DNA from: Nocardioides sp.
GTDB taxonomy: Bacteria; Actinomycetota; Actinomycetes; Propionibacteriales; Nocardioidaceae
Assembly: GCA_003519585.1 (NCBI GenBank)
Contig: DOWL01000138.1
Span: 22,682 to 30,575 of the forward strand
DNA: 7,894 nt
Direction: 5' to 3'
Shown: positions 1-6,590 of the stretch, in pieces
Numbering within the stretch: position 1 is the stretch's first letter
Layout: the number at the start of each line of letters is the position of its first letter
Position numbers and translations under genes: made by a program
The notes under the pieces: model-generated
What the model was told of the DNA's origin: nothing
What the model saw: only the letters and a program-made list of their open reading frames with translations
Database searches by the model: none

Positions 1-1
1 C

Positions 2-589
2 ACCACCCAGGATCACCCCGCCGATCCGGCGCAGTTGGCCACTGAGATGACCAAGATCGTCGAGCACGAGTCCGCGGCGCTCGGCATCGAGGCGCCGCGG
101 TTGAGCATCGAGCCCGGCCGCGCGATCGTGGGCCCGGCGATGTGCACCGTCTACGAGGTGGGCACCGTCAAGCACGTCACCCTCGACGGCAGCGCCAGCC
201 GCACCTACGTCAGCGTCGACGGCGGGATGAGCGACAACATCCGCCCGGCCCTCTATGACGCCGACTACTCCTGCACCCTGGCCAGTCGCAGGTCCGACGC
301 ACCGCCGGTGCTGGCCCGAGTGGTCGGCAAGCATTGCGAGGCCGGCGACATCGTGGTGAAGGCCGAGTTCCTCCCTGCCGACGTCCGCGCCGGTGACCTG
401 GTGGCCGTGCCCGGCACCGGGGCCTACTGCCGGTCGATGGCCTCCAACTACAACCACGCGCTTCGTCCTCCGGTCGTGGCGGTGCGCGACGGCGAGACGC
501 GAGTCGTCGTACGCCGCGAGACGATCGACGACCTGCTGGCGACTGATCTTGGCAACGATCTTGGTACTGACAAAGGGATGGCCCCGTGA
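2..589 (+). CDS. lysA: Diaminopimelate decarboxylase, C-terminal part (5' end outside window)
   Basis: PLP-dependent enzyme that decarboxylates meso-diaminopimelate to L-lysine, the last step of lysine synthesis in the cytoplasm. The frame is open from base 2, leaving 195 visible residues. Seen in order: EPGR (visible residues 37-40), typical of the end of the TIM barrel; VDGGMSDN (72-79); GKHCEAGD (109-116), carrying the family's active-site cysteine; and GTGAYC (138-143), with the tyrosine that contacts PLP across the dimer. Family members usually have CESGD or similar, so CEAGD is a mild variant. The PLP lysine lies upstream, outside the window. The protein ends in a short tail with a DLG-N-DLG duplication. 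The stop overlaps the hom start by four bases (GTGA), placing lysA at the head of, or inside, the threonine operon, as in other actinobacteria. Identification is secure. Confidence 0.95.
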   Translation, partial: TTQDHPADPAQLATEMTKIVEHESAALGIEAPRLSIEPGRAIVGPAMCTVYEVGTVKHVTLDGSASRTYVSVDGGMSDNIRPALYDADYSCTLASRRSDAPPVLARVVGKHCEAGDIVVKAEFLPADVRAGDLVAVPGTGAYCRSMASNYNHALRPPVVAVRDGETRVVVRRETIDDLLATDLGNDLGTDKGMAP

Positions 590-1878
590 CAGACAGACGC
601 CTCAAGGTCGCGGTGCTCGGCTGCGGCTCCGTGGGTTCTCAGGTGGTCCGGCTGCTCCAGGAGCAGGCGGCTGACCTGGCCGCACGCGTGGGTGCCCCCG
701 TGGACCTGGTCGGCGTCGCCGTCCGCCGGCTCGACGCGGCGCGAGACGTCGAGGTGCCCGACGGGCTCCTCACCACCGACGCCGAGGCCCTGGTGGCCCG
801 AGACGACGTCGACCTGGTGATCGAGGTGATCGGCGGCATCGAGCCGGCCCGGACCCTGATCCTCTCGGCGCTGGAGAACGGCGCGAGCGTGGTGACCGCC
901 AACAAGGCACTCCTGGCCGAGGACGGCCCGACCCTGTTCGAGGCGGCCGAGAAGGTCGGACGAGACCTCTACTACGAGGCCGCTGTCGCGGGCGCGATCC
1001 CGATCCTGCGACCGCTGCGCGAGTCGTTGGCCGGCGACACCGTGACCAGGGTGCTCGGCATCGTCAACGGCACCACCAACTTCATCCTCGACAAGATGGA
1101 CACCTCCGGTGCCGGCTTCGCCGAGGCGCTGGAGGAGGCGCAGGAGCTGGGGTACGCCGAGGCCGACCCGACCGCCGACGTCGAGGGGTTCGACGCCGCC
1201 GCCAAGGCCGCGATCCTGGCCAGCCTCGCCTTCCACTCCCGGGTGACCGCCTCCGACGTACACCGCGAGGGCATCTCCGAGGTGACCGCGGCCGACGTCC
1301 AGTCCGCGAGAGAGATGGGCTCGGTCGTGAAGCTGCTCGCCATCTGCGAGCTCCGCGACGGCGCCGTGGCGGTCCGCGTGCACCCCGCGATGATCCCGAG
1401 GAGCCATCCCCTCGCATCCGTCCGCGAGGCGTACAACGCGGTCTTCGTCGAATCCGAGGCGGCCGGTCAGCTGATGTTCTACGGCCCCGGCGCCGGTGGC
1501 GCACCCACCGCCTCGGCCGTGCTCGGAGACGTCGTGACGGTGGCCCGCAACGTGCTGGCCGGCAAACGCGGCGCGGGTGAGTCGGCGTACGCCGACCGGG
1601 CCGTGCTCCCGATGGGCGAGACGGTGACCCGCTACCACGTCGCGATCGACGTCGACGACAAGGCCGGCGTGCTCGCCACCGTCGCCCTGGCCTTCGCCGA
1701 GCACGACGTGTCGATCCAGACCGTTCGCCAGGAGGGCCGCGACGACGATGCCCAACTGGTCGTGGTCTCCCACAGCGCGACCGACGCCCAGTTGGCTGCC
1801 ACCGTCGAGCACCTGCGTGGTCTCGACATCGTCCGGGAGGTCACCTCGGTGATGCGGGTGGAAGGTGCCGACGAGTGA
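586..1878 (+). CDS. hom: Homoserine dehydrogenase with C-terminal ACT domain
   Basis: NAD(P)H-dependent reduction of aspartate semialdehyde to homoserine, the branch point to threonine and methionine. At 430 aa it is the usual length for the monofunctional actinobacterial enzyme. A Rossmann nucleotide-binding motif GCGSVG lies at residues 12-17 and TANK at 104-107. The catalytic stretch at 192-207 keeps the Glu, Asp and Lys of the family (E192, D203, K207 by comparison with the yeast enzyme), next to NGTTNF (161-166). An ACT domain begins near residue 350 ([15 protein letters not shown]) and probably mediates threonine feedback inhibition. The GTG start at 586 is chosen because AAAGGGA (572-578) sits 7 bases upstream and because it gives the GTGA overlap with lysA. 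The next overlap, with thrC, is identical. No anomalies seen. Confidence 0.97.
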   Translation: MTDRRLKVAVLGCGSVGSQVVRLLQEQAADLAARVGAPVDLVGVAVRRLDAARDVEVPDGLLTTDAEALVARDDVDLVIEVIGGIEPARTLILSALENGASVVTANKALLAEDGPTLFEAAEKVGRDLYYEAAVAGAIPILRPLRESLAGDTVTRVLGIVNGTTNFILDKMDTSGAGFAEALEEAQELGYAEADPTADVEGFDAAAKAAILASLAFHSRVTASDVHREGISEVTAADVQSAREMGSVVKLLAICELRDGAVAVRVHPAMIPRSHPLASVREAYNAVFVESEAAGQLMFYGPGAGGAPTASAVLGDVVTVARNVLAGKRGAGESAYADRAVLPMGETVTRYHVAIDVDDKAGVLATVALAFAEHDVSIQTVRQEGRDDDAQLVVVSHSATDAQLAATVEHLRGLDIVREVTSVMRVEGADE

Positions 1879-2966
1879 CGACCAAGCCGGCGGGCCGCCA
1901 GCGCACGCACCAATGGCGAGGCGTGATCGAGGAGTATCGCGACCTGCTCCAGATCCCCGAGGGCACCGCGGCGGTCACCCTCCGGGAGGGGGGCACCCCG
2001 TTGGTGCACTCCGAGTGGTTGTCCGGACTCACGCGCGCCGAGGTGTGGCTCAAGGTCGAGGGTGACAACCCCACCGGCTCCTTCAAGGACCGCGGCATGA
2101 CCGCAGCGATCTCGGTGGCCGTCCACGACGGTGCGAAGGCTGTGGTCTGCGCCTCCACCGGCAACACCTCGGCCTCCATGGCGGCGTACGCCGCGAAGGC
2201 CGGGCTGACCCCGCTGGTGCTGGTGCCCGAGGGCAAGATCGCCGCCGGCAAGATGGCCCAGGCGATCCTGCACGGCGCCAAGGTGATCATGGTCCGCGGC
2301 AACTTCGACAACTGTCTCCAGCTCGCCAAGGGGCTGGCCTGGGACTACCCCGTGGCGCTGGTCAACTCCGTCAACCCGGTCCGGCTCGAGGGTCAGAAGA
2401 CCGCGGCGTTCGAGATCGTCGACTTCCTCGGCGACGCACCGGACTACCACCTGCTCCCGGTCGGCAACGCCGGCAACATCTCGGCGTACTGGCTCGGCTA
2501 CACCCAGTACCTCGACTTGGGCCTGGCCACCCGCACCCCGCGGATGCACGGCTTCCAGGCCGAGGGCGCCGCACCCCTGGTGACCGGCGAGCCGTTCCCG
2601 GATCCGGAGACCCGGGCCACGGCGATCCGGATCGGCAACCCCGCCTCCTGGAAGCTGGCCGAGGCCGCCGCCGACGAATCCGGCGGCCGGTTCCGGGCGG
2701 TGAGCGATGACCAGATCCTTGCCGCGCAGCGCGAGCTGGCCAGCCGGGACGGCGTCTTCGTCGAGCCGGCGTCGGCCGCCGGGATCGCCGGGCTGCTGGC
2801 CGACCTCGCCGCTGGTGACTCCTATGCCGGCAGCACCGTGGTGGTCACCGTCACCGGCCACGGGCTGAAGGACACCGTCACCGCTCTGGAGGGGTTCGGA
2901 CCCCTGGTCGAGTCGGTGGTCGACGCCGACGTGACCGCGGCCGCGGAGGCGGCCGGGCTGCGGTGA
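1875..2966 (+). CDS. thrC: Threonine synthase
   Basis: PLP enzyme converting O-phosphohomoserine to threonine and phosphate, the final step of the pathway. The protein is 363 aa, close to the roughly 360 aa of the mycobacterial enzyme, so it is the short actinobacterial type rather than the longer E. coli type. The PLP Schiff-base lysine is K71 in [11 protein letters not shown] (65-75). ASTGNTSAS lies at 93-101, the glycine-rich phosphate-binding loop GNAGN at 197-201 and TGHGLKD at 327-333. The GTG start at 1875 is supported by GGAAGG (1860-1865), 9 bases upstream, and by the GTGA overlap with the hom stop. Its product order (Hom, ThrC, ThrB) is the common actinobacterial operon order, not the thrABC order of enterobacteria. 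Confidence 0.97.
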   Translation: MTTKPAGRQRTHQWRGVIEEYRDLLQIPEGTAAVTLREGGTPLVHSEWLSGLTRAEVWLKVEGDNPTGSFKDRGMTAAISVAVHDGAKAVVCASTGNTSASMAAYAAKAGLTPLVLVPEGKIAAGKMAQAILHGAKVIMVRGNFDNCLQLAKGLAWDYPVALVNSVNPVRLEGQKTAAFEIVDFLGDAPDYHLLPVGNAGNISAYWLGYTQYLDLGLATRTPRMHGFQAEGAAPLVTGEPFPDPETRATAIRIGNPASWKLAEAAADESGGRFRAVSDDQILAAQRELASRDGVFVEPASAAGIAGLLADLAAGDSYAGSTVVVTVTGHGLKDTVTALEGFGPLVESVVDADVTAAAEAAGLR

Positions 2967-3844
2967 AGGTCACGGTTCCGGCCACCTCTGCCAACCTCGG
3001 CCCCGGCTTCGACTCGCTCGGGCTGGCGCTCGGCCTGCGAGACGAACTCGAGGGTGAGCTCACCGACTCGGGGCTCGTGGTGGAGGTGACCGGTGCCGGC
3101 GCCGGGGACGTGCCGCTCGACGAGGACCACCTGGTGGTCCGGGCCATGCGGGTCGGGTTCGACGCCCTGGGCGGCCAGCCGGCCGGGCTGCGCCTGACCT
3201 GCCGCAACGCGATCCCGCACGCGCGCGGGCTCGGCTCGTCCTCAGCGGCCATCGTCGGCGGGCTGGTCCTGGCGCGTGCGTTGTCGTCCTCACGCGCGCC
3301 TGGGGAAGACACCGCGCTGGACGACCCGACGCTGCTCGCGCTCGCGGTCGAGATGGAGGGCCATCCCGACAACGTCGCGCCGGCGCTGTTCGGCGGATTC
3401 GTGATCAGCGGGCGCGACGAGCGGGGCGAGGTGTACGCCGTCGGATCGCCCGTCGACGCCCGGGTCACCTCAGACGTCTTCGTCCCGCCGGAGCCACTCT
3501 CGACCGAGGTCGCCCGGGGGCTGTTGCCCGCCTCGGTGCCGCACGCCGAGGCCGCCGCCGACGCGGGGGCAGCGGCACTACTGGTCGCCGCCCTGGCTCA
3601 CCGTCCCGATCAGCTCTGGCGGGCGACCCGAGACTTCCTGCACCAGGACTACCGGCGTCCCGCGATGCCGGCCTCGCTGGAGTTGGTCGACCGGCTCCGC
3701 TCGGACGGCCATGCGGCCGTGGTCTCCGGCGCGGGCCCGACGGTCCTGGCCCTCGGCACCGGCACCGAGCTCGCGGCGTACTGCCCGGACGGCTGGTCAC
3801 ACCATCGCCTGCGGGTGGACACCGGGGGTGCCGCGGTCGGCTGA
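2963..3844 (+). CDS. thrB: Homoserine kinase (GHMP kinase family)
   Basis: Phosphorylates homoserine with ATP to give O-phosphohomoserine, the substrate of the preceding gene's enzyme. At 293 aa it is the normal size for a GHMP kinase. Visible family motifs: N-terminal [12 protein letters not shown] (6-17), the ATP-binding loop [13 protein letters not shown] (84-96), EGHPDNVAP (132-140), and C-terminal motif SGAGPTVL (255-262). The GTG start at 2963 gives [13 protein letters not shown], the usual distance from the start to motif 1, and again overlaps the upstream stop as GTGA. A GGAGG at 2945-2949 lies 13 bases upstream, rather far, so re-initiation by ribosomes finishing thrC is probably important. 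It is the last gene of the operon, followed by a 147-base gap before rho. Confidence 0.96.
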   Translation: MKVTVPATSANLGPGFDSLGLALGLRDELEGELTDSGLVVEVTGAGAGDVPLDEDHLVVRAMRVGFDALGGQPAGLRLTCRNAIPHARGLGSSSAAIVGGLVLARALSSSRAPGEDTALDDPTLLALAVEMEGHPDNVAPALFGGFVISGRDERGEVYAVGSPVDARVTSDVFVPPEPLSTEVARGLLPASVPHAEAAADAGAAALLVAALAHRPDQLWRATRDFLHQDYRRPAMPASLELVDRLRSDGHAAVVSGAGPTVLALGTGTELAAYCPDGWSHHRLRVDTGGAAVG

Positions 3845-3857
3845 CCCCACGACCCTT

Positions 3858-3866
3858 TGGTACATT
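3858..3866 (+). promoter_or_regulatory. Candidate extended –10 promoter for rho
   Basis: TGG followed by TACATT fits an extended –10 element (TGn-TAnnnT), just after the thrB stop. No good –35 hexamer lies 16-18 bases upstream; CTGACC (3841-3846) is only 14 bases away. A start near 3872-3874 would give a leader of roughly 120 bases before the rho start codon. Eye-based prediction only. Confidence 0.35.
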
Positions 3867-3890
3867 CCTCACTGCGCCGGATCTCGGCGC

Positions 3891-3910
3891 GGCACCGCAT
3901 CTGAGGTGCC
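3891..3910 (+). other. Inverted repeat 1 in rho leader (GGCACC/GGTGCC)
   Basis: A perfect 6-base stem, GGCACC (3891-3896) and GGTGCC (3905-3910), with an 8-base loop. No T-run follows, so it is not a canonical intrinsic terminator. It could still be a weak terminator for the threonine operon or a structure in the rho 5' leader. It directly abuts the next inverted repeat. Confidence 0.4.
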
Positions 3911-3931
3911 CGACCACTCTTCCACTGGTCG
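3911..3931 (+). other. Inverted repeat 2 in rho leader (CGACCA/TGGTCG)
   Basis: A perfect 6-base stem, CGACCA (3911-3916) and TGGTCG (3926-3931), around a pyrimidine-rich 9-base loop (CTCTTCCAC). It begins at the base after the previous hairpin ends. A C/T-rich, G-poor loop is the kind of RNA that Rho binds, so an autoregulatory role is conceivable but unproven. Confidence 0.4.
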
Positions 3932-3937
3932 CTGACC

Positions 3938-3965
3938 CCTGCCGCTCCGGATGGGCACAGGCAGG
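3938..3965 (+). other. Inverted repeat 3 in rho leader (CCTGCC/GGCAGG)
   Basis: CCTGCC (3938-3943) pairs with GGCAGG (3960-3965) across a 16-base loop. It is the third potential stem in a row before the rho ribosome-binding site. The long loop makes it weaker than the first two. Confidence 0.3.
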
Positions 3966-3981
3966 CTGCGTCGGCGTAGCG

Positions 3982-3986
3982 AAGGA
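3982..3986 (+). promoter_or_regulatory. Ribosome-binding site of rho
   Basis: AAGGA (within GAAGGA) ends 5 bases before GTG at 3992. It decides this GTG as the start, giving an N-terminus that leads straight into the Rho N-terminal helical domain. Confidence 0.6.
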
Positions 3987-3991
3987 CCAAC

Positions 3992-5962
3992 GTGACCGAC
4001 ACGAACCAAGTTCCGAACGACGCGCCCGCCTCGGACGGCAAGGCGAAGAAGCGCGGCGGTGGGCTCAACACCATGCTGCTCGCCGAGCTGAAGACGATGG
4101 CCGGCGGCCTCGGCATCAAGGGCACGAGCTCGATGAAGAAGGCCCAACTGGTCGAGGCCATCAAGGCGGCCCAGTCGGGTGGCCAGTCGGGTGGCCAGTC
4201 GGGTGGCGGGTCCGGTGGGTCCGAGCCGCGCACGGAGCGCCGGGTCCGGCAGGCCGACAAGCAGGCCGACAAGCAGACGGAGCAGCCGGTCGAGCAGCCG
4301 GTCGAGCAGCCGGTCGAGCAGCCGGTCGAGAAGCAGGCCGACACGCCGGCTGAGAAGGCGATCGACAGGCAGGAGCGCCGCGAGGCTCCTGAACGCCGGG
4401 AAGGCCAGGGCCGGCAGGCCCGGCAGGACGAGCAGCGCGGAGAGAAGGCGCAGGAGTCGGCTCGCCAGGAGCGCCGTCAGCAGGGTCAGCAGGGTCAGCA
4501 GCGCGACCAGGAGCAGCAGGGTCGTCAGCAGGGCCGGCAACAGGGCCAGGGCGGCCAGCAGGGCCAGCAGCGCAATCAGAACCAGCAGGCGCAGGCCGAC
4601 CAACAGCGCAATCAGAATCAGCAGAACCAGCAGAACCAGCAGAACCAGCAGAACCAGCAGAACCAGCAGAACCAGCAGAACCAGCAGAACCAGCCTGCTC
4701 AGCCCGACCCGGAGCAGGACCAGCAGGACGACGGCGATGGCGACGGGAGCCGCCGCAACCGGCGCCGCCGGGGTCGCGACCGCGACCGAACCCGGACCGG
4801 TGGGCGCAACGAGCCCGACACGACGATCTTGGAGGACGACGTCCTGGTGCCGACTGCCGGCATCCTCGACGTACTCGACAACTACGCGTTCGTGCGCACC
4901 AGCGGCTACCTGGCGGGCGTCGACGACGTCTACCTCTCCCTTTCGATGGTGCGCAAGTTCGGGCTGCGCCGAGGTGACGCCGTGGTCGGGCAGGTGCGTC
5001 AGCCGCGCGAGGGTGAGCGCAAAGAGAAGTTCAACCCGATGGTGCGCATCGACAGTGTCAACGGGGCCGACCCGGAGGCGGGCAAGAACCGCGCCGAGTT
5101 CGCCGACCTGACCGCGATCCATCCGGCCGACCGGCTGCGGTTGGAGACCGGGCACGACGAGCCGATCGGTCGGGCCTTGGACATCGTGACCCCGCTCGGG
5201 AAGGGCCAGCGCGGACTGCTGGTGGCCCCGGCCCAGGCCGGGAAGACCACGGTGCTGCGAGCGGTGGCGAGCGCGATCACCGCCAACAACCCCGAGTGCC
5301 ACGTCATGGTGGTGCTGATCGACGAGCGGCCCGAGGAGGTCACCGACTTCCAGCGCTCGGTCAAGGGCGAGGTCGTGGCCTCCACGTTCGACCGGGCACC
5401 GTCCGACCACACCACGGTGGCCGAGCTCGCCGTCGAGCGGGCCAAGCGACTGGTCGAGCTGGGCCACGACGTGGTGGTCCTGGTCGATGGCCTGCACCGG
5501 CTCGGCCGCGCGTACAACGTCGCCGGCGCCACCGGCGGGCGGACCCTGGCCGGCGGGGTCGACGCCGCCGCGCTGACCGCCACGAAGCGACTGTTCGGCG
5601 CCGCCCGCAACCTCGAGGACGCCGGCTCGCTGACCATCCTGGCGAGCGTGTTGGTCGACAGCGGGTCGGCCGTCGACGAACTGCTCCTCCAGGAGCTCAC
5701 CGGCACCGAGAGCCTGGTGCTGCGGCTCGACGGTGACCTGGCCGAACAGCAGACCTTCCCGGCGCTGGATCTGGCGCGGTCCGGCACCCGCCACGAGGCG
5801 GTCCTCGTGGGTGAGCAGGAGCACGCCATCCTCGAGAAGCTCCGACGCGGGCTCACCGGCAAGGACGGCAAGGACGGCAAGGGGACCGCCGGGTTGCTCG
5901 ATCGACTGGCGAAGACCCAGACCAACTACGAGCTGCTCAGCACGGTCCAGCGCTCGTCGTAG
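3992..5962 (+). CDS. rho: Transcription termination factor Rho with long Q/N-rich insertion and divergent ATPase core
   Basis: Hexameric RNA-dependent ATPase/translocase that ends transcription. The protein is 656 aa, against 419 in E. coli. Domains: Rho N-terminal helical domain (about 25-60); low-complexity insertion (about 61-280) with QSGG, EQPV and QNQ repeats and an Arg/Asp-rich end; OB-fold RNA-binding domain (about 288-358) keeping aromatic residues (Y298, F300, Y314); RecA-like ATPase (about 395-650). Retained by alignment from memory to E. coli Rho: Walker A Lys (K418), catalytic Glu (E445), Walker B Asp (D499), valve Arg (R503) and finger Arg (R600). Changed: E. coli P180/K181 are A414/Q415; S266-I-T is G-L-H (500-502); P279 and S281 are A513 and G515; K326 is A560; R347/K348 and K352/R353 are G581/D582 and Q586/Q587. 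It is certainly a Rho family member. Whether it is fully active is open. Confidence 0.95.
   Translation: MTDTNQVPNDAPASDGKAKKRGGGLNTMLLAELKTMAGGLGIKGTSSMKKAQLVEAIKAAQSGGQSGGQSGGGSGGSEPRTERRVRQADKQADKQTEQPVEQPVEQPVEQPVEKQADTPAEKAIDRQERREAPERREGQGRQARQDEQRGEKAQESARQERRQQGQQGQQRDQEQQGRQQGRQQGQGGQQGQQRNQNQQAQADQQRNQNQQNQQNQQNQQNQQNQQNQQNQQNQPAQPDPEQDQQDDGDGDGSRRNRRRRGRDRDRTRTGGRNEPDTTILEDDVLVPTAGILDVLDNYAFVRTSGYLAGVDDVYLSLSMVRKFGLRRGDAVVGQVRQPREGERKEKFNPMVRIDSVNGADPEAGKNRAEFADLTAIHPADRLRLETGHDEPIGRALDIVTPLGKGQRGLLVAPAQAGKTTVLRAVASAITANNPECHVMVVLIDERPEEVTDFQRSVKGEVVASTFDRAPSDHTTVAELAVERAKRLVELGHDVVVLVDGLHRLGRAYNVAGATGGRTLAGGVDAAALTATKRLFGAARNLEDAGSLTILASVLVDSGSAVDELLLQELTGTESLVLRLDGDLAEQQTFPALDLARSGTRHEAVLVGEQEHAILEKLRRGLTGKDGKDGKGTAGLLDRLAKTQTNYELLSTVQRSS
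4172..4207 (+). repeat. Three perfect 12-base tandem repeats (QSGG ×3) in rho
   Basis: CAGTCGGGTGGC occurs three times head to tail, encoding QSGG at Rho residues 61-72. It begins directly after the N-terminal helical domain and acts as a flexible linker at the start of the insertion. Confidence 0.85.
4250..4273 (+). repeat. Two perfect 12-base tandem repeats (QADK ×2) in rho
   Basis: CAGGCCGACAAG twice in tandem, encoding QADKQADK, followed by a partial third copy. Part of the low-complexity insertion. Confidence 0.7.
4280..4327 (+). repeat. Four perfect 12-base tandem repeats (EQPV ×4) in rho
   Basis: GAGCAGCCGGTC four times in tandem, encoding EQPV at Rho residues 97-112. The copies are identical at the nucleotide level, including synonymous positions, which points to recent slippage or expansion rather than protein selection alone. 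Confidence 0.85.
4621..4692 (+). repeat. Eight perfect 9-base tandem repeats (QNQ) in rho
   Basis: GCAGAACCA is repeated eight times without a mismatch, preceded by a degenerate copy (TCAGAATCA at 4612-4620). It encodes alternating Q-N-Q at about Rho residues 210-234. The 9-base unit keeps frame whatever the copy number, so length variation would be tolerated. The unit is A-rich and only about half G+C, unlike the surrounding DNA. Confidence 0.9.
5858..5882 (+). repeat. Short 9-base repeat (GKD) near the Rho C-terminus
   Basis: GGCAAGGAC occurs twice, followed by a partial third copy, encoding GKDGKDGKG at Rho residues 623-631. It sits in a loop between C-terminal helices where E. coli Rho has a shorter connection. 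Confidence 0.6.
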
Positions 5963-6079
5963 CAACCACACCCACTCGTCCAAGGCCCCGACCGGTCACC
6001 GAAGGACAACTTCCTGCGGGTTCTGCTGCGCGCGCTTCGGAATGCGTCAATACTCGGGGTTGGCAGACACCCTCGGGGG

Positions 6080-6084
6080 AAGGA
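6080..6084 (+). promoter_or_regulatory. Ribosome-binding site deciding the response-regulator start
   Basis: AAGGA within GGGGGAAGGA ends 8 bases before GTG at 6093. It supports that start over the upstream in-frame ATG at 6042, which has no comparable site. Confidence 0.6.
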
Positions 6085-6092
6085 CGGAACAC

Positions 6093-6464
6093 GTGGCGCT
6101 CATCGTCGTGGCCGACGACGACGTGGACATCCGCGATCTCGTCGAATTCAAGCTGGCCACTCTCGGACACCAGATCGTCACCGTTGCCGACGGCAGTTCG
6201 GCCGTCGACGCCTGCCGGGACTCCCGGCCGGACCTCGCCGTGCTCGACGTGATGATGCCCGGCCTCAGCGGCCTCGAGGCGGTCCGCGAGATCCGTAGCA
6301 ACCCAGCCCTCAAGGACATCCCCGTCATCCTGCTCACGGCCCGGGCCCAGCAGTCCGACGTACAGACCGGCTTCGACTCCGGCGCCGACGACTACATCAC
6401 CAAGCCGTTCTCGCCCAAGGACCTCGCCAGCCGGGTCGAGGCGTTGCTTTCGCGAGTTGGATAA
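6093..6464 (+). CDS. Single-domain (CheY-like) response regulator, orphan
   Basis: A stand-alone receiver domain of 123 aa with no DNA-binding or enzymatic output domain. Receiver landmarks are all present: acidic pocket DDD (8-10), phospho-acceptor D52 in VLDVMMPG, switch threonine T82 in LLTAR, and invariant K104 in the TKPF motif (103-106). It should be phosphorylated on D52 by a histidine kinase and act through protein-protein contact or as a phosphorelay element. No kinase is present in the window, so partner and output are unknown. The GTG start is preferred because the receiver fold begins at once (MALIVVADDD) and a good ribosome-binding site precedes it. An ATG at 6042 would add 17 residues without obvious homology. 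It sits between rho and rpmE, 130 bases after rho; in that gap I see no convincing promoter or terminator. Confidence 0.9.
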   Translation: MALIVVADDDVDIRDLVEFKLATLGHQIVTVADGSSAVDACRDSRPDLAVLDVMMPGLSGLEAVREIRSNPALKDIPVILLTARAQQSDVQTGFDSGADDYITKPFSPKDLASRVEALLSRVG

Positions 6465-6476
6465 GCGGACTCGCGA
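6450..6476 (+). terminator. Hairpin spanning the response-regulator stop codon (candidate terminator)
   Basis: TCGCGAGT (6450-6457) and ACTCGCGA (6469-6476) form a perfect 8-base stem with an 11-base loop that contains the TAA stop codon. No T-run follows, so it is at best an actinobacterial-style terminator without a U-tract, or an mRNA 3'-end stabiliser. Confidence 0.35.
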
Positions 6477-6494
6477 CGGGCGGCGAACGGGAAT

Positions 6495-6524
6495 GTGACG
6501 GTGGTCCCGGACGTTCCGTAGCAT
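6495..6524 (+). promoter_or_regulatory. Candidate promoter of rpmE
   Basis: GTGACG (6495-6500) as a –35 and TAGCAT (6519-6524) as a –10, separated by 18 bases. Transcription would start near 6531, about 60 bases before the rpmE ATG. Both hexamers match the housekeeping consensus only partly. Confidence 0.35.
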
Positions 6525-6590
6525 GTACCGCTGGTTCCGGTTCACGTCTCGCTTCCGTGCGCGACGACCCGGGGCACGAGAGAGGACACC

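Noticed and set aside
448..1812. 454-codon minus-strand open frame over hom
   Set aside because: Antisense shadow of hom caused by GC-rich third positions; low-complexity His/Gly/Asp/Val protein without recognisable motifs.
1632..2861. 409-codon minus-strand open frame over hom and thrC
   Set aside because: Same explanation: a shadow of two securely identified genes.
4612..4692. Repeat array considered as CRISPR-like
   Set aside because: Units are 9 bases, directly adjoining and without spacers, and they lie in frame inside a coding region.
4179..5111. 310-codon plus-strand frame rich in Arg/Ser/Thr inside rho
   Set aside because: An out-of-frame reading of the rho repeats with no domain features; Rho in the other frame is certain.
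3869..5983. 704-codon open frame on the minus strand with a long Leu/Val run
   Set aside because: It is the antisense of rho. The Leu/Val run is simply the complement of the CAG-rich Q/N repeats, and high GC keeps antisense frames open. No family resemblance or start signals.
5990..5997. Palindrome GACCGGTC after rho considered as operator or terminator
   Set aside because: Only 8 bases with no loop, extension or T-run; expected by chance in GC-rich DNA.
5733..6092. Upstream extension of the response-regulator frame into rho
   Set aside because: The extension overlaps rho, has an Arg/Ser/Pro-rich shadow composition, and the receiver domain begins exactly at GTG 6093 behind a good ribosome-binding site.
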